DNA of 64,000 nucleotides from Streptomyces ipomoeae 91-03 (GCF_000317595.1 NZ_AEJC01000414.1:1-64000); one strand, 5' to 3'; positions 54,213 to 63,169 are shown, counted from the stretch's first letter. The notes: generated from the letters alone by a model not told the origin. Translations and numbers: made by a program.

Positions 54213-57200
54213 ATGAGCACGGGGAATGCGGTATGTCGAACGGCCGCGGTGGACGGGGCGATTGCGTCCGCCGATGCGCTCTTCTCTCTGGAGGGCATCC
54301 CAGAAGGAGCCGTCGTACCGGAGCCGGAGGGTGAGGCGGCGACTGAGGCGGCGGTCGGGCGACTCGGTAGCCGGTTTGCCCAACTGGACGGTCAAGTACG
54401 GCACGCGCTGAGACGTACCCGAGATCACGCAGGCAATCTGTCGAGCGACCGTCTCCAGGGACTTTCGGAGATCGTGCAGAACGCTGAGGACCTTGGCGCC
54501 ACGGACGTACGCATTTTGACAAGGGAACGGGAACTTCTCGTCGCCCACAACGGCAGTCCCGTACGGCTGCCGGACGTTCTGGCCATGGCGATGCCCTGGC
54601 TGACAAGTAAGGCGGAGCAGGCCGAGTCCACCGGCAGGTTCGGGATCGGCCTGATGACGCTCCAGTCCCTCTCCCCGTATCTGGAGGTTCATTGCGGGCA
54701 CTACCGGTTCCGTGTCGGGGATCCGGACATCTCCGTGGCCGAGGCGTTCACGGCGCCCGACTGGTTCGCGGGCGACACCTGGACGGTTCTACGGGTTCCA
54801 CTGGAGCTGGGTGTGCTCGGTGCGGACGAGGTGGACGAGTGGCTTGCCGAGTGGGGGGACAGCGCGCTGCTCTTCCTTGGCCGTGTCCGCAGTGTCACGC
54901 ACCTGGACGAGCAAGGTGGTGTCCGGCACCGGCTGGCGCTCAACCGAGAGGTGGGCGAGCCGTTCGAGGCCGTGGTGGGCGGGCAGAGCGTCGACGTGGA
55001 GACCGGCGAGGCGTGCGCCGGCGACGGGTCGCGGTGGCTGGTGTGCCGTACGACAGTTCCCAGCCCCTCCGGAATCACCCGGTCTCACAAGGCGGTGGAG
55101 CCCACTACCGCAATCGCTGTGGCTCTTCCTCTCGGACCCGATGACGCCGGGCGGATCTACGCCGGTCTTCCGGTCGCGGACACCACTCTGGCCCTCTGTG
55201 TCAGCGCCCAGTTCGACCCGATCGCCAGCCGTCAGGCGCTCGACAATACCCCGTGGAACCGCGCACTGAATGAACTGGTGGGCGACCTGTGGACGGCCGC
55301 CGTCCTGTGGCAATTCCGGCGGGATCCGGCACGGGCCTGGCGCGCCGTGCCGCTCCCCGACGACATGCGCGATGCCCGTGACCCGGTCGCCGCGCTGGAG
55401 CGGCTGCTCCTTGATCGTGCCAGGGCGGGTGTGTCCCACGGTCTCGTCCTGGACGTCTCGGGGCAGGGGCCGCTCGGCCTGGGCGACCTCGCGGTGGAGG
55501 ACGAGACGCTGGTTGGTGTGGTTACCGAAGGGGAAGTCTCCCGCGTCGCAGAGCGGACCGCCGTACTGCCCGGAGCGGCGCGGGACGAGGACGGCCGATG
55601 GCGTGAGGTGCTGGCGGACTGGGAGGACCACGACGGTGCGGTTCCCGTGATGGTGGACCCCTACGACGCGCTGCGCCTCCTCGACGATGAAACCCGGTCA
55701 CCACAGGCGAACATCCGCCTCGCCGCGGCGGGACTTGCCGCAGACATCTGCTCCTCCTTGCTGTCGAGCCGCTGGCTCGTGGACAGCTCAGAGGGCCATC
55801 ACAGTGTGCCCCGACCCGCGGAACCTGCGGTGTTCACCGACGTCCCGCGGGGCCTCGGTGCCAGTCTCGGGTTCTCCCGGGAGATCCATCCGGCATTTCT
55901 CGCCGACACCGACGAGGCAAGGTCGGTGAGGGCGTGGCTCCGTAAGCGGGGAGCGCTGCTGACCGACGCGGACGCGGTGGCCGTGATCCGCCGCCTCGCG
56001 GCCATCGGTGCGGCGGGGAGTGGCAGCCCGAATGTACTGCGGCTGACGGATGACCAGCTCATCGAACTGCGCGACGGGTTTGCACGCGTGCCGGACCCCG
56101 AACGTGAGACCTTGGGGCGCGATGTGGGCCACGCAATCCGATTGCAGGGGCATCGCTACGACCGAGCCGGAAAACGCGAGGACATCGACGTTGCGCCCGC
56201 CAGGGCGTACCTGCCCGCCAGACTGGACAGTTCGGAACGCGAGGAGAGCTTTGCCTTCGCTGCCGGTCGCACGGACGGGCTGGTGTGGCTGCGGCCCCGG
56301 TACGCCGAGGTCCTGCAGCGCGGCGGCGCCGGGATGGGCGCCCGTAAGTTCTTCAGGCTCTTGGGCGCGGAGACCGCGCCCCGGTTGCGCCGGCACCCGC
56401 GGGCGCGGGAACGCTTCACGCAGAGCCCGAAGGGGCTGCCGGCGGACGTTATTTCAGGACCTCGGGCACGCACAGATGCCCTGCGAGCTCTGGAAGCGAC
56501 CTTCACGCTCGACGACTACGAAAGCCCCGACCTACGTGCCGTCGCCTCTGGCATAGCGGCGGAAGAGAACCCGCAGCTCCGAAGGCGCAGGGCGGCAGCG
56601 CTGTTTCATGTCCTCGGGCGGGCATGGAGCCGCTTTTCCGACCACGACGAGGTGGATGCCGTCTACGACTACTACGCATGGCAGAACCGGGGCAGGACTG
56701 CGGCCTTCTGGCTCTGGCAGTTGCGCGACACACCGTGGCTGGACGACGGTAACGGCGCACCGTCTGCCCCGACCCGACTCCGCATGCGGACCACCGGCAC
56801 GGTCGCGGTGTACGGGGCAGACGACGAGCGATTCCTCCATCCCGATATCCAGCAACTGGTCGGCAGACGCAGTGATGTGCTGCGAGCCCTGGGCATCTCT
56901 TCGGAGGCCCGCACCGAGGACCTCGTGGAATGTCTGCAGCGCCTGCGTCGACGGGAGGAAGAGGGTGGCGACAGGGATGTGCCCGCGGCGCTGATCCTCT
57001 ATCAAGCCCTTGCCGAGCGCTCCTTCGGACGTGGCGCGGGCGCCTCGGAGGAGATGTCTTTGGGCTCGGTCGTCCGGGCGTTCGGTGAGGGAAGCGGCCT
57101 TGTCCTCACGGACTCCGGCTGGCGTCGGCCGAGCCAGTGCCTGCGCGGGGCGCCGCTCTTCGGTCCGCTACGTGTGTTCGCTCCCACGTTTCCAGGCAGC

Positions 57201-58796
57201 GAGGAGTTCTGGCAGCGGCTCGCAGTGCGCCTGCCGACTGTCGACGACGCCACGGCCGTGATCAAGGAGCTGGCACAGCGGGACCGGAAGCAGGGTCGGG
57301 ACGAGCCGGATGGGACGACCCAGTCCATCGTCCTGGAGACCCTGAAGATGCTCGCCGCTCTGGGCCGTACCCATCCCGGCGCGTTGACGGCCAAGCGCCT
57401 GGGACGCCTCCCTCTTTGGACGACCCAGGGCTGGCGAAGCAAGCGGCCCGTGTACGCCGTCGAAGACCCGGTGGTGGCCGAGGCGCTGGGCCGGGAACGT
57501 GCGGTGTGGTGCCCGGGAGCCGAATTGGAGCAGTTCCGGCCGTTGATCGGAGCCCTGCGCGTGAGCGAACTCGCCGCAGGGCATGTCACCGTGTACAGCC
57601 CTGGCTCGGCCCCGGCGGACCCGGACGCCACAGCGCTGGTCCGGTCAGCCGTCACTCACCTCCGTGAGGACCTGCAGCGCAACGCCGCGAGCGTTGCCCA
57701 GTCCCTGGACTGCTCGTGGGACCAGCTGGCTGACCTGACTGTATGCATCGCCCCTCACCTGGCCTGCTGCCTCGATCTTCCGGACACGGGCGAGACGGTG
57801 CACGTGCCCGTGGACGCCGGGATCGACTGGTCCTCGGGCACGTTGTACGTCCGTGACACTGCCGCTCTGACACGCACATCCGGGGTGGGCCGGTCGATCG
57901 CCGCCCGGTTTCCGGGCAGCCGCCGCGAGGTGGCCCTCGCCTGGGGAGCAGCGTGTGACCAGGCTGAGAAGGGCCGTACGGCCGTACAACTGAGCCTTGC
58001 CGACGACCAGGTGCGGCGCGACCAGGAAGCGGCGGAGGCCGAACGTGAACGACGGCTCAGGGAACTCGGAAACGAGGTGGACCAACGCCGCACCGCGACC
58101 AAGGCGCAGGCCAGCACAGCGGCCGGTACCTCGCAGACGGCGGTGATCCTCCCGCCTGTCCCCAGCGCACCGCCGCCCGCGACGGGACCGTCAGTCCCGC
58201 CTGCGCCCCCCGCCGCTCCACCGCGCAGGCTCGTCGACCCCGGCAGACTCCGGCTCGTCGACCCGAGCGGCATGATCACGCCGCCGAAGTCCTCGGCCGC
58301 GGGCGCGCCCACCGTACGGCCTAGCGGGTACACCTCGGGAACGTCCGGCCTGCCGCAGCCCCGCGCCGGATCGGCAATCCCCCAACAGCACACGCCACCG
58401 CGCCCCTACACGGGCACGGAGCAGGAAAAGGTGGCGCTGGACGTCGTGCGCAAGGCACTCGCCACCGACGACGACTGGCTGCGCGACCTACGGGCCCAGC
58501 GCGGCCTCGGCGCCGACGCGGTGGACGCACTGTCGCGGTTCTACGAACTCAAGGCATATAAGGACGCCGAGCCGGACACGGTGCTGCTGACGCCCGCAGA
58601 GTTCCAGCGAGCAGTGGAGAGTGACGACTTCTTTCTCGTCATCGTCTCAGGGCTGGAGGCGGGAACCGCCCCCGTCTCCGTACGCATCATCCCGCAGCCG
58701 CTCCAGCAGCTGACCTGCCGTCCGAGCAGCAGCGTGACGGTTACGGGAATCAGGGGCGCGCACAGCCGGGTGTACCAACTCGAGGAGGAGAGATAG
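54213..58796 (+). CDS. HSP90-like (sacsin-type) ATPase with C-terminal DUF3883/NOV domain
   Basis: 1527 aa from ATG 54213 (GGGGGT just upstream). Residues about 65-260 form a GHKL/HSP90-like ATPase of the sacsin type: N-box LSEIVQNAEDLGATDVRI (Glu86, Asn90, Asp93) and glycine lid GRFGIGL (141-147). About 1000 residues without a domain I can name follow. A charged helix (about 1260-1300) and a Pro/Ala linker lead to the last ~110 residues, which match a NOV/DUF3883 domain: YELKAYK with Glu1445-Leu-Lys1447 as a PD-(D/E)xK-like core, then LLTPAEFQRAVESDDFFLVI. ATPase plus nuclease-like end in a mobile island points to defence; not assigned to a named system. Confidence 0.75.
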   Translation: MSTGNAVCRTAAVDGAIASADALFSLEGIPEGAVVPEPEGEAATEAAVGRLGSRFAQLDGQVRHALRRTRDHAGNLSSDRLQGLSEIVQNAEDLGATDVRILTRERELLVAHNGSPVRLPDVLAMAMPWLTSKAEQAESTGRFGIGLMTLQSLSPYLEVHCGHYRFRVGDPDISVAEAFTAPDWFAGDTWTVLRVPLELGVLGADEVDEWLAEWGDSALLFLGRVRSVTHLDEQGGVRHRLALNREVGEPFEAVVGGQSVDVETGEACAGDGSRWLVCRTTVPSPSGITRSHKAVEPTTAIAVALPLGPDDAGRIYAGLPVADTTLALCVSAQFDPIASRQALDNTPWNRALNELVGDLWTAAVLWQFRRDPARAWRAVPLPDDMRDARDPVAALERLLLDRARAGVSHGLVLDVSGQGPLGLGDLAVEDETLVGVVTEGEVSRVAERTAVLPGAARDEDGRWREVLADWEDHDGAVPVMVDPYDALRLLDDETRSPQANIRLAAAGLAADICSSLLSSRWLVDSSEGHHSVPRPAEPAVFTDVPRGLGASLGFSREIHPAFLADTDEARSVRAWLRKRGALLTDADAVAVIRRLAAIGAAGSGSPNVLRLTDDQLIELRDGFARVPDPERETLGRDVGHAIRLQGHRYDRAGKREDIDVAPARAYLPARLDSSEREESFAFAAGRTDGLVWLRPRYAEVLQRGGAGMGARKFFRLLGAETAPRLRRHPRARERFTQSPKGLPADVISGPRARTDALRALEATFTLDDYESPDLRAVASGIAAEENPQLRRRRAAALFHVLGRAWSRFSDHDEVDAVYDYYAWQNRGRTAAFWLWQLRDTPWLDDGNGAPSAPTRLRMRTTGTVAVYGADDERFLHPDIQQLVGRRSDVLRALGISSEARTEDLVECLQRLRRREEEGGDRDVPAALILYQALAERSFGRGAGASEEMSLGSVVRAFGEGSGLVLTDSGWRRPSQCLRGAPLFGPLRVFAPTFPGSEEFWQRLAVRLPTVDDATAVIKELAQRDRKQGRDEPDGTTQSIVLETLKMLAALGRTHPGALTAKRLGRLPLWTTQGWRSKRPVYAVEDPVVAEALGRERAVWCPGAELEQFRPLIGALRVSELAAGHVTVYSPGSAPADPDATALVRSAVTHLREDLQRNAASVAQSLDCSWDQLADLTVCIAPHLACCLDLPDTGETVHVPVDAGIDWSSGTLYVRDTAALTRTSGVGRSIAARFPGSRREVALAWGAACDQAEKGRTAVQLSLADDQVRRDQEAAEAERERRLRELGNEVDQRRTATKAQASTAAGTSQTAVILPPVPSAPPPATGPSVPPAPPAAPPRRLVDPGRLRLVDPSGMITPPKSSAAGAPTVRPSGYTSGTSGLPQPRAGSAIPQQHTPPRPYTGTEQEKVALDVVRKALATDDDWLRDLRAQRGLGADAVDALSRFYELKAYKDAEPDTVLLTPAEFQRAVESDDFFLVIVSGLEAGTAPVSVRIIPQPLQQLTCRPSSSVTVTGIRGAHSRVYQLEEER

Positions 58797-59120
58797 GCCA
58801 GCTGGCCGTGACGTCCTGGGAACCGAGGGACCACGGGGCGGGCAGGGGCGCAGCGCCTGCAGCATGGCGCGCACGGCACGCTGACCTGTTCGCGCCGATT
58901 TCCAGGCCGAGACCATGGAGGCCGAGCGCGTGGGGACGCACGAGGGTCGGCTCCAGTTGATCAGCCACGCCAATGGGGGCAGCCTGACCTCCGACTGATC
59001 TTCCCAGGGTCTGCCCGGCATGCTTGGCGTGGGACAAGCCCGTAACCTACTGCTGTTCCACCTACTCGCTTCTCGGCTCTTGCTCTGATCGCTTGCAGAT
59101 GCGATCTCATCCCGAAGTGA
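58797..59120. other. Gap after the HSP90-like ATPase gene
   Basis: 324 bp with no supported gene. A few short frames are present but none has a recognisable motif or a good start. It separates two convergent transcripts, although I see no strong hairpin. Confidence 0.4.
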
Positions 59121-59798
59121 TCAGTCGATGTCCGGATCGTCGGCCTCTTCGAGGAGACGGGTCGCGAGGTCGTCGGCCCACTCCACGGCCCAGGAGCGGA
59201 GAGCGGTGATGGTGGCGTCATCAAGCCCATAGGCGGCGAAGGCTTCGTCGTCGGTCCACTCGGCGCCCGTGAGGTTCGACTGCAGATCCTCGCGCTCGAA
59301 GCGGCCTCGGGCATGGCGGCGGCCGAACTCCTCAAGCTCGGCATTGCTCCAGCGGCGGGAGGCCGCGAATACGTCGATCAGGTCGCGGGGCGCTCCACGG
59401 TCGGCGAGGGCGCGGACCTTGGTCCCGATCACGTCCTCCTCCGCGAGGACGGGCCCGTACGGGCTCTGGGCGACCGGCCGCCAAAAGATCTCCTTGAGGA
59501 TGTCGACTTCGCATTCCTGCCCGGTGGCCGGGTCAGACACGGTGAAGCGAGCGGACAGCGGGGCGGTCTCCAGCGCGTGCACCTTCCAGCCGCGGGCTTC
59601 CAGGCCGGCACGGAGCGTGGCGGCGATGTCGGCCATGGGCGCCGGGTTCTCGGTGGCGACGTCGAGGTCCTGGCTGGGGCGGTTCACGAGGCGGTGTGCC
59701 CGCACGGCGTATCCACCGGTGAGAACAAGTGGATACGGGGAACCGAGCGCGATCACGTCCGCCAGGAGCCGTGTGTGCAGCTCCGGCATGTCCGTCAC
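59121..59798 (-). CDS. AbiEii-type nucleotidyltransferase toxin
   Basis: 225-aa nucleotidyltransferase-fold protein. The motif GGYAVRAH, 7 residues, then SQDLDVAT gives the hG[G/S]...DxD active site of the DNA polymerase beta-like superfamily; a third acidic position is in CEVDILKEIFW, and the helix VIGTKVRALADRGAPRDLID is typical of AbiEii toxins. GTG 59798 is chosen because it overlaps the upstream stop as GTGA. AbiEii-type enzymes add nucleotides to tRNA 3' ends or otherwise stop growth, giving abortive phage exclusion. With the upstream gene it forms a two-gene module. Confidence 0.82.
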   Translation of the reverse strand: MTDMPELHTRLLADVIALGSPYPLVLTGGYAVRAHRLVNRPSQDLDVATENPAPMADIAATLRAGLEARGWKVHALETAPLSARFTVSDPATGQECEVDILKEIFWRPVAQSPYGPVLAEEDVIGTKVRALADRGAPRDLIDVFAASRRWSNAELEEFGRRHARGRFEREDLQSNLTGAEWTDDEAFAAYGLDDATITALRSWAVEWADDLATRLLEEADDPDID

Positions 59799-60187
59799 GC
59801 GGCTGCCCGGGTGCGGGAGGCGAGCTGGGGGAAGGCGTCTTCCCATACGGTGCGCACGGTGCGGCCGACGAGGGTGCGCAGCACGGGCCACAGCTGGAGG
59901 AGCAGGTCCTGGTTGAGGTAGCGGGGCAGGTCGTCGTGGAGGCCCTCGTGCAGGACGGTGCGGTACAGGCCCATACGCTGGCGCGGCTTGCTCAGGTCAT
60001 ATGAGGTCATTCCGGACCAGGCCATGTGCAGCGGCAGCTCCACGACACCGTGGGTCGGCCCGTGCAGCTCGTCCAGCGACTCCGGCAGACGGCGGCGGAA
60101 CTTCTCCCGGTACAGCGCGAGGTCCTCGGCGTCCGCGCCCGAGACGTCCTTCGGGGTGGGTGCGGGGTGCTGTGAGCTGGAGGGCAT
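59795..60187 (-). CDS. Partner of the AbiEii-type toxin (putative antitoxin)
   Basis: 130-aa protein of no family I can name; helical by appearance (DAEDLALYREKFRRRLPESL) with VELPLHMAWSGMTSYDLSKP and a C-terminal ELWPV-like helix (LLQLWPVLRTLVGRTVRTVW). It lacks the winged helix of classical AbiEi antitoxins. It precedes the toxin in the same transcript with a 4-nt GTGA overlap, the position and coupling expected for an antitoxin. Function is inferred from context only. Confidence 0.6.
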   Translation of the reverse strand: MPSSSQHPAPTPKDVSGADAEDLALYREKFRRRLPESLDELHGPTHGVVELPLHMAWSGMTSYDLSKPRQRMGLYRTVLHEGLHDDLPRYLNQDLLLQLWPVLRTLVGRTVRTVWEDAFPQLASRTRAAA

Positions 60188-60321
60188 GACTCCATTATGG
60201 CGGCCGGAGACGTTGCGAGGGTCATGATGTGCGAGCTGGCGTCCGGAGCGAGCGGGGGCGGATCTCCGGGTGAGCTGGTTGCCGCAGTCTGCTCAGCTCT
60301 GAGCAGCACGGACTCTCGGGC

Positions 60322-60341
60322 TTGACGCTCGTTTGACGCTC
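60322..60341. repeat. TTGACGCTC tandem pair, candidate integrase arm sites
   Basis: Two TTGACGCTC words with an 11-bp period lie about 80 bp inside the right direct repeat. The same word occurs four times on the inner side of the left repeat (45751-45790). Confidence 0.5.
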
Positions 60342-60405
60342 TGGGCGTCTGTACGAAGGACGATGAGCCGAGAAACCGGCTCTGACCAGGGGTTTTCTTG
60401 GATCC

Positions 60406-60577
60406 CTTCAGGCCGACATCTTTCCGGTGACGCATCATGTGGAGTGCGTGGCCATCCTTGAACCGGTGGTCAAGAGCTCCTGACCTGCGGTTTTGCGCGT
60501 GCGCATGATGTGTGGTGCAGGCGTTACGGGCGATATCCTGAAGCTGAAATGGCGCTCGTTCTGATGGGGTGCCGGGC
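60406..60577 (+). repeat. Right direct repeat: TrmA/RumA 3' fragment, probable attR
   Basis: The frame reads LQADIFPVTHHVECVAILEP plus VVKSS and stops at 60483. The last 18 residues match the left copy at 16 positions, and three of the five changed codons are synonymous. The homology continues 95 bp downstream of the stop. The longest identical stretch in the two copies around the stop is GCTCCTGACCTGCGGTTT, a natural candidate for the crossover core. Confidence 0.65.
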
Positions 60578-60689
60578 ACCCTGTCGGGCAGGTCTAATCC
60601 TGTCCAGGTCTAATCCTGTCAAGGTGGCGAGCGTCGATGTGCCGAGGGCAGGCTGCGCTGAGCGCAGACCTACTGGTGCCCGAGGTGAA

Positions 60690-61610
60690 CAACAGGACCA
60701 GCGGAACGTCCGGGCTCGTCACGACCGGGCGGCCCTGTGGCTCGTCGCCGGAGTACCGGGCGAGCAGTTCACCGAAGGACAGTTCCGCGCCCTCGGGGGC
60801 ACCCCCCGGCGACCACGGTCAGCCAGGACCGGTCGGCGGGCATGTCCTCCCCAGGTGCGACAGGTGGAGAACGCCCTGCTGAGCCTGTCGCAGTTCATCG
60901 GTGTGCGGACGGCGGGCCTGCGCGGCCTCAGGGTGCGCGCCGAGACCGGGCTCGGCGGCCGGGTCCTCACCACCGGGCGGCAGGCCAAGGTGACCGACTA
61001 CAGGTCGGCTCGCTCGATCACCCACGACTTCGACCGTCCCGTGCTGACGGAGGGGATCCGCTCCGTCGTGGCCGCGCCCGTCGTGGTGTCCGGTACGGTG
61101 CGCGCGGTGCTCTACGGGGCCTGCCGCAGCCCGGCCCCGCTCGGGGACCGGGCGGCCGAAGCGGTCGCCGACGCCTCCCGGCGACTGGCCGCCGAGCTGG
61201 TCATCCGTGACGAGGTCGACCACCGGCTGCGCCTGCTGGAGGCTGCACAGGGCCCTGCCGACGGTGAGCAACGGGGCGTGCCGGTGGAGGAACTTCGCCA
61301 GGTGCACGCCGAGTTGCGGCGCATCGCGCAGCAGGTGCCCGATGGTGACCTGCGCGGTCGGCTGCTCGACGTGGCCGGGCGGCTGGCCCCGCAGTCCGCC
61401 GCTCAGTCGGTGCCGGGCCCGACCCTGTCGCCCCGGGAACTCGACGTCCTGGCGCAGGTGGCGCTGGGCTGCGGCAACGCCAAGGCCGGTCGCAGGCTGT
61501 CGCTGCTGCCCGAAACGGTCAAGTCGTATCTGCGCAGCGCGATGCGCAAGCTGGAAGTGAGCACCCGCTTCGAGGCGGTGGTCGCCGCACGTCGACAGGG
61601 GTTGCTTCCC
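60690..61610 (+). pseudogene. GAF-LuxR regulator, truncated or decayed
   Basis: The body is recognisable: a GAF-like part (LRGLRVRAETGLGGRV, DYRSARSITHDFDRPVLTEG, RSVVAAPVVVSGTVRAVLYG) and a LuxR HTH (LSPRELDVLAQVALGCGNAK, LLPETVKSYLRSAMRKLEVS). The N-terminus is not coherent: upstream of about residue ENALLSLSQF the frame turns into low-quality sequence with no start. At the 3' end, after RRQGLLP, where such proteins normally stop, the frame runs on for 380 bases into the next gene. Missing both ends argues for a decaying gene. Confidence 0.65.
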
Positions 61611-61687
61611 TGGGTTTCGTCCGGGTCGGGGTCTCGCGGGTCAGAAGGTTCCGTGTGGTCGGGACGACCCCTGCGCGCTCGCCCTGA

Positions 61688-61729
61688 GGAAACCGATCGG
61701 TGTACCGTGTTGGAAACCGATCGGTTTCC
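61688..61729. promoter_or_regulatory. Palindromic operator pair upstream of the NmrA gene
   Basis: GGAAACCGATCGGTTTCC at 61712-61729 is a perfect 18-bp palindrome. GGAAACCGATCGGT is repeated at 61688-61701, 24 bp earlier. It lies 17-59 bp before the NmrA start and looks like a TetR-type double operator. No TetR gene is nearby. Confidence 0.75.
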
Positions 61730-61746
61730 GACTTGGAGTCAAAGCC

Positions 61747-62844
61747 ATGACTGCGTACGCCACCTCCTCTATCTTCGTCATCGGCGGCACAGGAGCCCAG
61801 GGGATGCCCATTGTCCGCGCCCTTGTCGCCGACAAGAAGTACTCCGTCAAGGTCCTCACCCGGGACGCGAGCTCTCCCCGGGCTCAGGAGCTTGTCGCGC
61901 TCGGCAACGTCACCATTCTCGAAGGGTCATTCGCCGACGAGGACGTACTGCGCGAAGGATTTCGCGGCTGCGACGGGGCGTTCATCAACATTGACGGGTT
62001 CAACACCGGCGAGAAGACGGAGACCTACTGGGCCATCCGCACTTATGAGATCGCGATCGAGGAAGGTATCAAGTTCTTCGTCTATGGAAACCTTGACTAC
62101 GCCCTCAAGAAGTCGGGCTACGACTCCAGGTTCCGTACCGGCCACTATGACGGCAAGGGCCGCATGGCCGAATGGGTGCTGTTCCAGAACGAAAAGAAAA
62201 GGGACCGGATGGGAGCGGCGGTCTTCACGTCGGGTCCCTATATCGAGATGGTGATCTCACCGCTCACGCCCATGACGCCCACCGTCGAGGACGGTGTCGT
62301 CACGTGGCGAGTCCCGCTCGGAGAGGGTGCCGTCCCGCACGTCGCTCTGGAAGACTGCGGCTTCTATGTCCGCTGGCTCTTCGACCACCCGGAACGGGCC
62401 AACGGCATGGACCTCGAAGTCGCCATCGAGCACATGACCTACGCCGACATGGCCGCGGCGTTCGAAAAGGTCACCGGGCACCCGGCGCGGTACATCGACA
62501 CCGATCTGGACACGTACTGGAACAGTCCGGACCTGACAGGAATCGCCGACCACCCGGCCGGATACAACGCCGACCCCGACGACAAGAGCACCATGAGCTT
62601 CCGTGACAACTTCACCGGCTTCTGGAATGTGTGGAAGCACGGGATCATCACCAGGGACTACGCCCTGCTCGACGAAATCCACCCCAACAGGATCAGGACC
62701 GCTGAGGAGTGGTTCCGTCGGGAGGACCAGTTGGGCAGGGAATCCGGCAAGGGAAGCCTCTGGGAAAGGGTCCAGCCGGAGAACTGGACCGTGGACTCCG
62801 CGGTCCTCAAGAGCAGCGCGGACTTCAGGACGGGCAAGTTGTAG
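61747..62844 (+). CDS. NmrA-family NAD(P)-binding protein
   Basis: 365-aa atypical short-chain dehydrogenase-like protein. The N-terminal Rossmann motif is FVIGGTGAQGMPIVRALV, and KVLTRDASSPRAQ follows strand 2, as in NmrA/HSCARG proteins that sense NADP and often lack catalysis. The usual YxxxK is not evident. ATG 61747 starts it, 17 bp after a strong palindromic operator, so expression is probably repressed until a small-molecule signal appears. A truncated SnoaL-like gene follows 125 bp later. Confidence 0.82.
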   Translation: MTAYATSSIFVIGGTGAQGMPIVRALVADKKYSVKVLTRDASSPRAQELVALGNVTILEGSFADEDVLREGFRGCDGAFINIDGFNTGEKTETYWAIRTYEIAIEEGIKFFVYGNLDYALKKSGYDSRFRTGHYDGKGRMAEWVLFQNEKKRDRMGAAVFTSGPYIEMVISPLTPMTPTVEDGVVTWRVPLGEGAVPHVALEDCGFYVRWLFDHPERANGMDLEVAIEHMTYADMAAAFEKVTGHPARYIDTDLDTYWNSPDLTGIADHPAGYNADPDDKSTMSFRDNFTGFWNVWKHGIITRDYALLDEIHPNRIRTAEEWFRREDQLGRESGKGSLWERVQPENWTVDSAVLKSSADFRTGKL

Positions 62845-62910
62845 ACGAACCCGTCCCGCGGTGTGCTCGGAATTACTCACGGTTCCCCCATCAGCGCATT
62901 TGAAGGAACT

Positions 62911-62927
62911 GGTTCCGTTCGGAAACC
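62911..62927. promoter_or_regulatory. Imperfect palindrome upstream of the SnoaL fragment
   Basis: GGTTCCGTTCGGAAACC contains the same GGAAACC half-site as the operators at 61688-61729. It lies 43 bp before the next start and may bind the same regulator. Confidence 0.4.
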
Positions 62928-62969
62928 GCAGTCGTCGCCGGCCCGCAACCCCACACTACGGAGGACCCC

Positions 62970-63128
62970 ATGACCGCGATCACCACGGCCAACACGGCGA
63001 GCGAAATGGTGCGCTCGGCCACGAGCACCGCGCTGCGGGTCGCCGCGCGTGAGCTGGAGCTCTACGACACCGGGGACGTCGCCGGGGCGGACGAAGTGTT
63101 TGCCGGCTCTTCGCAGTTGAGGGTGTAG
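62970..63128 (+). pseudogene. Truncated SnoaL-like/ester cyclase gene
   Basis: A 52-residue frame from ATG 62970, with GGAGG 5 nt upstream. The ARELELYDTGDVAGADEVFA segment is the first helix of SnoaL-like polyketide-cyclase/NTF2 proteins, which run to about 130-150 residues. After VFA the sequence turns to unrelated GSSQLRV and stops, so the 3' two-thirds are missing. The junction at about 63100 lies close to the HxlR gene's 3' end and may mark a deletion or insertion boundary. Confidence 0.6.
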
Positions 63129-63169
63129 CGCCGAGAACATGGAGCTGTTGGACGGTTGGATGTGAGTCG

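Larger units (their letters stand above)
60188..60689. other. Right edge of the element: palindrome, arm-like repeats, direct repeat
   Basis: No gene is supported here. In order: palindrome CTGCTCAG-CT-CTGAGCAG at 60289-60306; two TTGACGCTC words at 60322-60330 and 60333-60341; the right direct repeat at 60406-60577; then a direct duplication of GTCTAATCCTGTC near 60591-60620. Confidence 0.5.
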
